Positions 61,542 through 64,000 of a DNA stretch of 64,000 nucleotides are shown here, piece after piece. How positions within the stretch are numbered: position 1 is the first letter of the stretch; each line of letters starts with the position of its first letter. The notes beneath the pieces are model-generated. The model made no database searches, was not told the origin of the DNA, and worked only from the letters and a program-made list of their open reading frames with translations. The position numbers and the translations under genes were made by a program. Source of the stretch: Turnera subulata (lineage: Eukaryota; Streptophyta; Magnoliopsida; Malpighiales; Passifloraceae); assembly GCA_028386065.3 (NCBI GenBank), contig JAKUCV010006853.1:65710-129709 (forward strand), in the 5' to 3' direction.

Positions 61542-62513
61542 TACCAGTACTCCTCCTCCACCCCTCTTCCTCCTCTTTCTCTTGCCCTGCCACCACCGAC
61601 CGCGCACTAAAAAAGGCACAATCGATCGACACTATATCGCATAAATACCAGGGAGTGGGTTCCTTTTTGGGTAATTCTAAAAATGATAAGTCACTCACTA
61701 CTGTATAAATTATTTATGGCAAAAAAAGGGAAAGAAAATAGGGAAGTGGCTAATTGGTGGAAAGTGGAAACCAACCTTCTGGGAAGCAGGCACTAGTGCA
61801 TACTTTTGCGGGCTTCAACGCCATGTGTTTAGTTTTAAAAACACTTCCAAATGAGTCAATTACTTCTAAATTAGTCCAGAAATTGGAAAAGAAAAGGGTA
61901 ACGTAATTAATAAAAACACAAAAAAATGATTACGTGATTTGCTTGGAGTGTGGTTGCCATTCCAGTAAGCGTAGCCACTTTTTCCTTCTTTTGTTTTTCT
62001 TCTTTTGGTCTTTTTCATTTTTTTTTTAACCTTTCAATTTCAACAACCATCATCACGCGACAGGGAGGAACCGAAGAATCACAAGGTGCCGTGTGGAGGC
62101 GGTAAAAGTAGTTATCGAAGTTGGGGGGAAGGGTGGAGTGGAGGTTGAGTTTACCACCGTAGATACGTAGACAACATGAATCCCACGGCTGTTTTTTTTT
62201 TTTTTTCTTTGGAAGACAAATAAGTGGAGAAGTTGATTTGTCGTGGAATCTGGAAGGCATCTTGCTATTGTGCGCCTGGGTGAACGTCAGCACGTGGGGA
62301 CAGATCTGTTAAGTGGATTGGTGACGTCTAACACTCACGTGGAAATTGGGAAGTAAATGAAAAAAATCATTAGATATATTGGATGTATCAGTGTCAGTGT
62401 GTCACGCTGATCTATAACTGATTATTATTTATCAAAATAAATTTGCTATAAAATTTTTATCCTCTTTGCGCGTAAATTATTTTTTCTTTTATGAATACAG
62501 AAGATTGGGAGAC
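61542..62513. other. Intergenic, upstream of esterase copy B
   Basis: About 1 kb with the presumed promoter of copy B. No convincing TATA box or ORF. Confidence 0.4.
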
Positions 62514-63676
62514 TTAGAGTGTGTTTGGAAACCTATTCTGAGAATAGGTTTTTGGTTTTTAGTGTTTTTAAAAATTCAAAAAGCTGTTTGGATGAAAAAA
62601 TTTCAATTGTTTTGAGAAAAGACTTCCTCAAAAAGAGTTCTGAGGGAAGTGAAAACTGAAAACAAAAAAAAAAGGTTTTCACGCTTTTGTAAGAACTCAC
62701 GGTGGCATATTTGTAAATAGTTGAAAAGCCATTTTTTATGGTATTTTTGTAATTAGTGAGAAATCAATGAGGATATAAATGCTACTTTCTCTCATTATTT
62801 TTTTCCCCTAACCTATTTCGTTTTCTCTCATTTCGTCGGCCTCCTCCTTTCCGCCTTTGTTCACCAAAAAGCCCTCCTCCTTCCTCACCCACCTTTTCCT
62901 CTGATTTTGATGCCTTGAACTGATTCTTACCTTTTTCTACTTCTCGCTGGAGAAGGTGTGGGGAGAAAAATTATTGATGTAAATTCCTTTACCTTTTTAA
63001 TTTCAGTAGACGAGATGTAGGGAGCAAAATTATTTATGTAAATTTCTTTCTTTTTGTTTAATTTTCAGTAGAGGAAGAGTAGGGAGCAAAACTATTGATG
63101 TAAATTCCTGACTTTTTTTTTTTAATTGTAGAGAACAAACTTATTTGTCTAGCATTTACTTTGTTTTCATCACTGTCATTATTGTTTTTTAAAACAAATT
63201 GTAAGCACAAATTTGAAGAAGATAGACGAGGTTGGATTGGATGATGAAATTCATATCCTCTCATTTAACTGAAAAAAAGAAAAAAGAGAAAGAGGAGGGC
63301 AGAGTAGCAACTTCGTTCAAAAAGAGAAAATTGCACTAAAATAGCATTTCAAACAAAATTCTAATCTTATTTTTTTTATGAAAAAAGTTCTAATCTTGAT
63401 TTTGTTGTAAAAGGATATATATATTCTAAATATTTTTTTGCATAAATTAATTATGAATATAATAAGTTCTTCATTTTTAGAGTTTAAAAACAGTTTTTGC
63501 ATTTATTTCTCCCAAATAAATTCTCTATTCTTAGCTTTCTAGAACTCTTTTTAAAGTACAAAATATCCAAATGGATTTTTAGTTTTCCAAATATCTTCAA
63601 AACAGTTTTCTATTCTTGATCTTCAGAACAATTCTTAAGAACTAAAAGCACAAAACCGTTCCCAAACGCACCCTTA
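62514..63676. mobile_element. PIF/Harbinger-like non-autonomous DNA transposon
   Basis: Begins GAGTGTGTTTGGAAAC (62517) and ends GTTCCCAAACGCACCC (63673), imperfect inverted repeats of a type common in plant Harbinger-related elements. TTA trinucleotides at 62514-62516 and 63674-63676 fit the 3-bp TSD. The 1157-bp body is AT-rich and non-coding. The short TSD makes this less certain than the LTR elements. Confidence 0.6.
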
Positions 63677-64000
63677 TCCACCACCAATTGGATAGATCCA
63701 TACTAGTCAAAGGGATGGAGATTGATATAAATGGGCCTATGCCCGTGAACAGGCCCAATGGATAATAACCGAGGCCGGGCCTAAAGATGTATGAGGCCCA
63801 TGATCGTGAATGAGGCCCCCGAAATCAGGACCTCTGGACATCCCACAACATGTGGACTTGGATGACAAGGACCCGTGGCTAAGTACTCTTGACCCGAAGG
63901 CCCTTGACCTGGAGGCCCTTGACTTGAAGACCCTTGACCCGAGCCTATGGACGAGGCCTAGAACCTGGAGGCCCGAGAGGCCCTCTACATCGGCTTATCC
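63677..64000. repeat. GGCC-rich interspersed repeat, possibly the edge of another LTR element
   Basis: Contains gggcctatgcccg, caggcccaatgg, ggccgggcctaaag and a run of degenerate units of the type (g/c)acc(c/t)(g/t)(a/g)aggcccttg (about 63890-63950). The style matches palindromic GGGC...GCCC words in the LTRs of this window. It runs off the right edge, so it cannot be classified. Confidence 0.45.

Overview
The window is nuclear DNA of a flowering plant, most likely a dicot. The genes have many small GT-AG introns, and the products are plant types: ABA4 of the xanthophyll/abscisic acid pathway, a BEE-type bHLH, a CYP82-like P450 and MAGL-type esterases. About half of the window is nested LTR retrotransposons of very long LTR type. 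No species is claimed.

Layout. 1-11974 is the LTR of a minus-strand retrotransposon whose body lies off the left edge. A 9.1 kb non-autonomous element (1309-10397, TSD ataaa) is inserted in that LTR, and its 5' LTR in turn carries a hAT-type MITE. 13609-16053 is an eight-exon plastid-type alpha/beta hydrolase (minus). It stands head to head with a broken CYP82-like P450 (16648-18161). 19575-21118 is a six-exon BEE-type bHLH gene. 24310-27342 is a ten-exon multi-pass membrane protein resembling the N-terminal half of ZnT5/MTP12 zinc transporters. One of its introns is of the U12 AT-AC type. 28266-30756 is an intact ABA4 gene (minus), convergent with the membrane-protein gene.

32880-53209 is a defective Sirevirus-like Copia element (minus, TSD caagc). 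It carries a solo LTR (33548-36741, TSD caagg) in one LTR and a complete non-autonomous element (40867-49043, TSD gtttg) inside an internal ORF. 53410-55986 and 58340-61541 are tandem eight-exon monoacylglycerol lipase/caffeoylshikimate esterase-type genes (minus), separated by a tRNA-derived SINE. A PIF/Harbinger-like non-coding element (62514-63676) and a GGCC-rich repeat end the window.

The most unusual observation is a 227-codon ORF that two structurally unrelated LTR elements carry antisense to their own transcription (5477-6160 minus; 40299-49164 plus, split by the nested element). The two copies are equal in length without indels and about 69% identical by eye. Each joins a roughly 125-residue domain I do not recognise to a truncated LINE-type endonuclease/exonuclease/phosphatase fold. 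This looks like an antisense accessory gene that hitchhikes on LTR elements.

The host genes are not an operon. Each has its own introns, and where a promoter is visible it is a separate TATA-like box.
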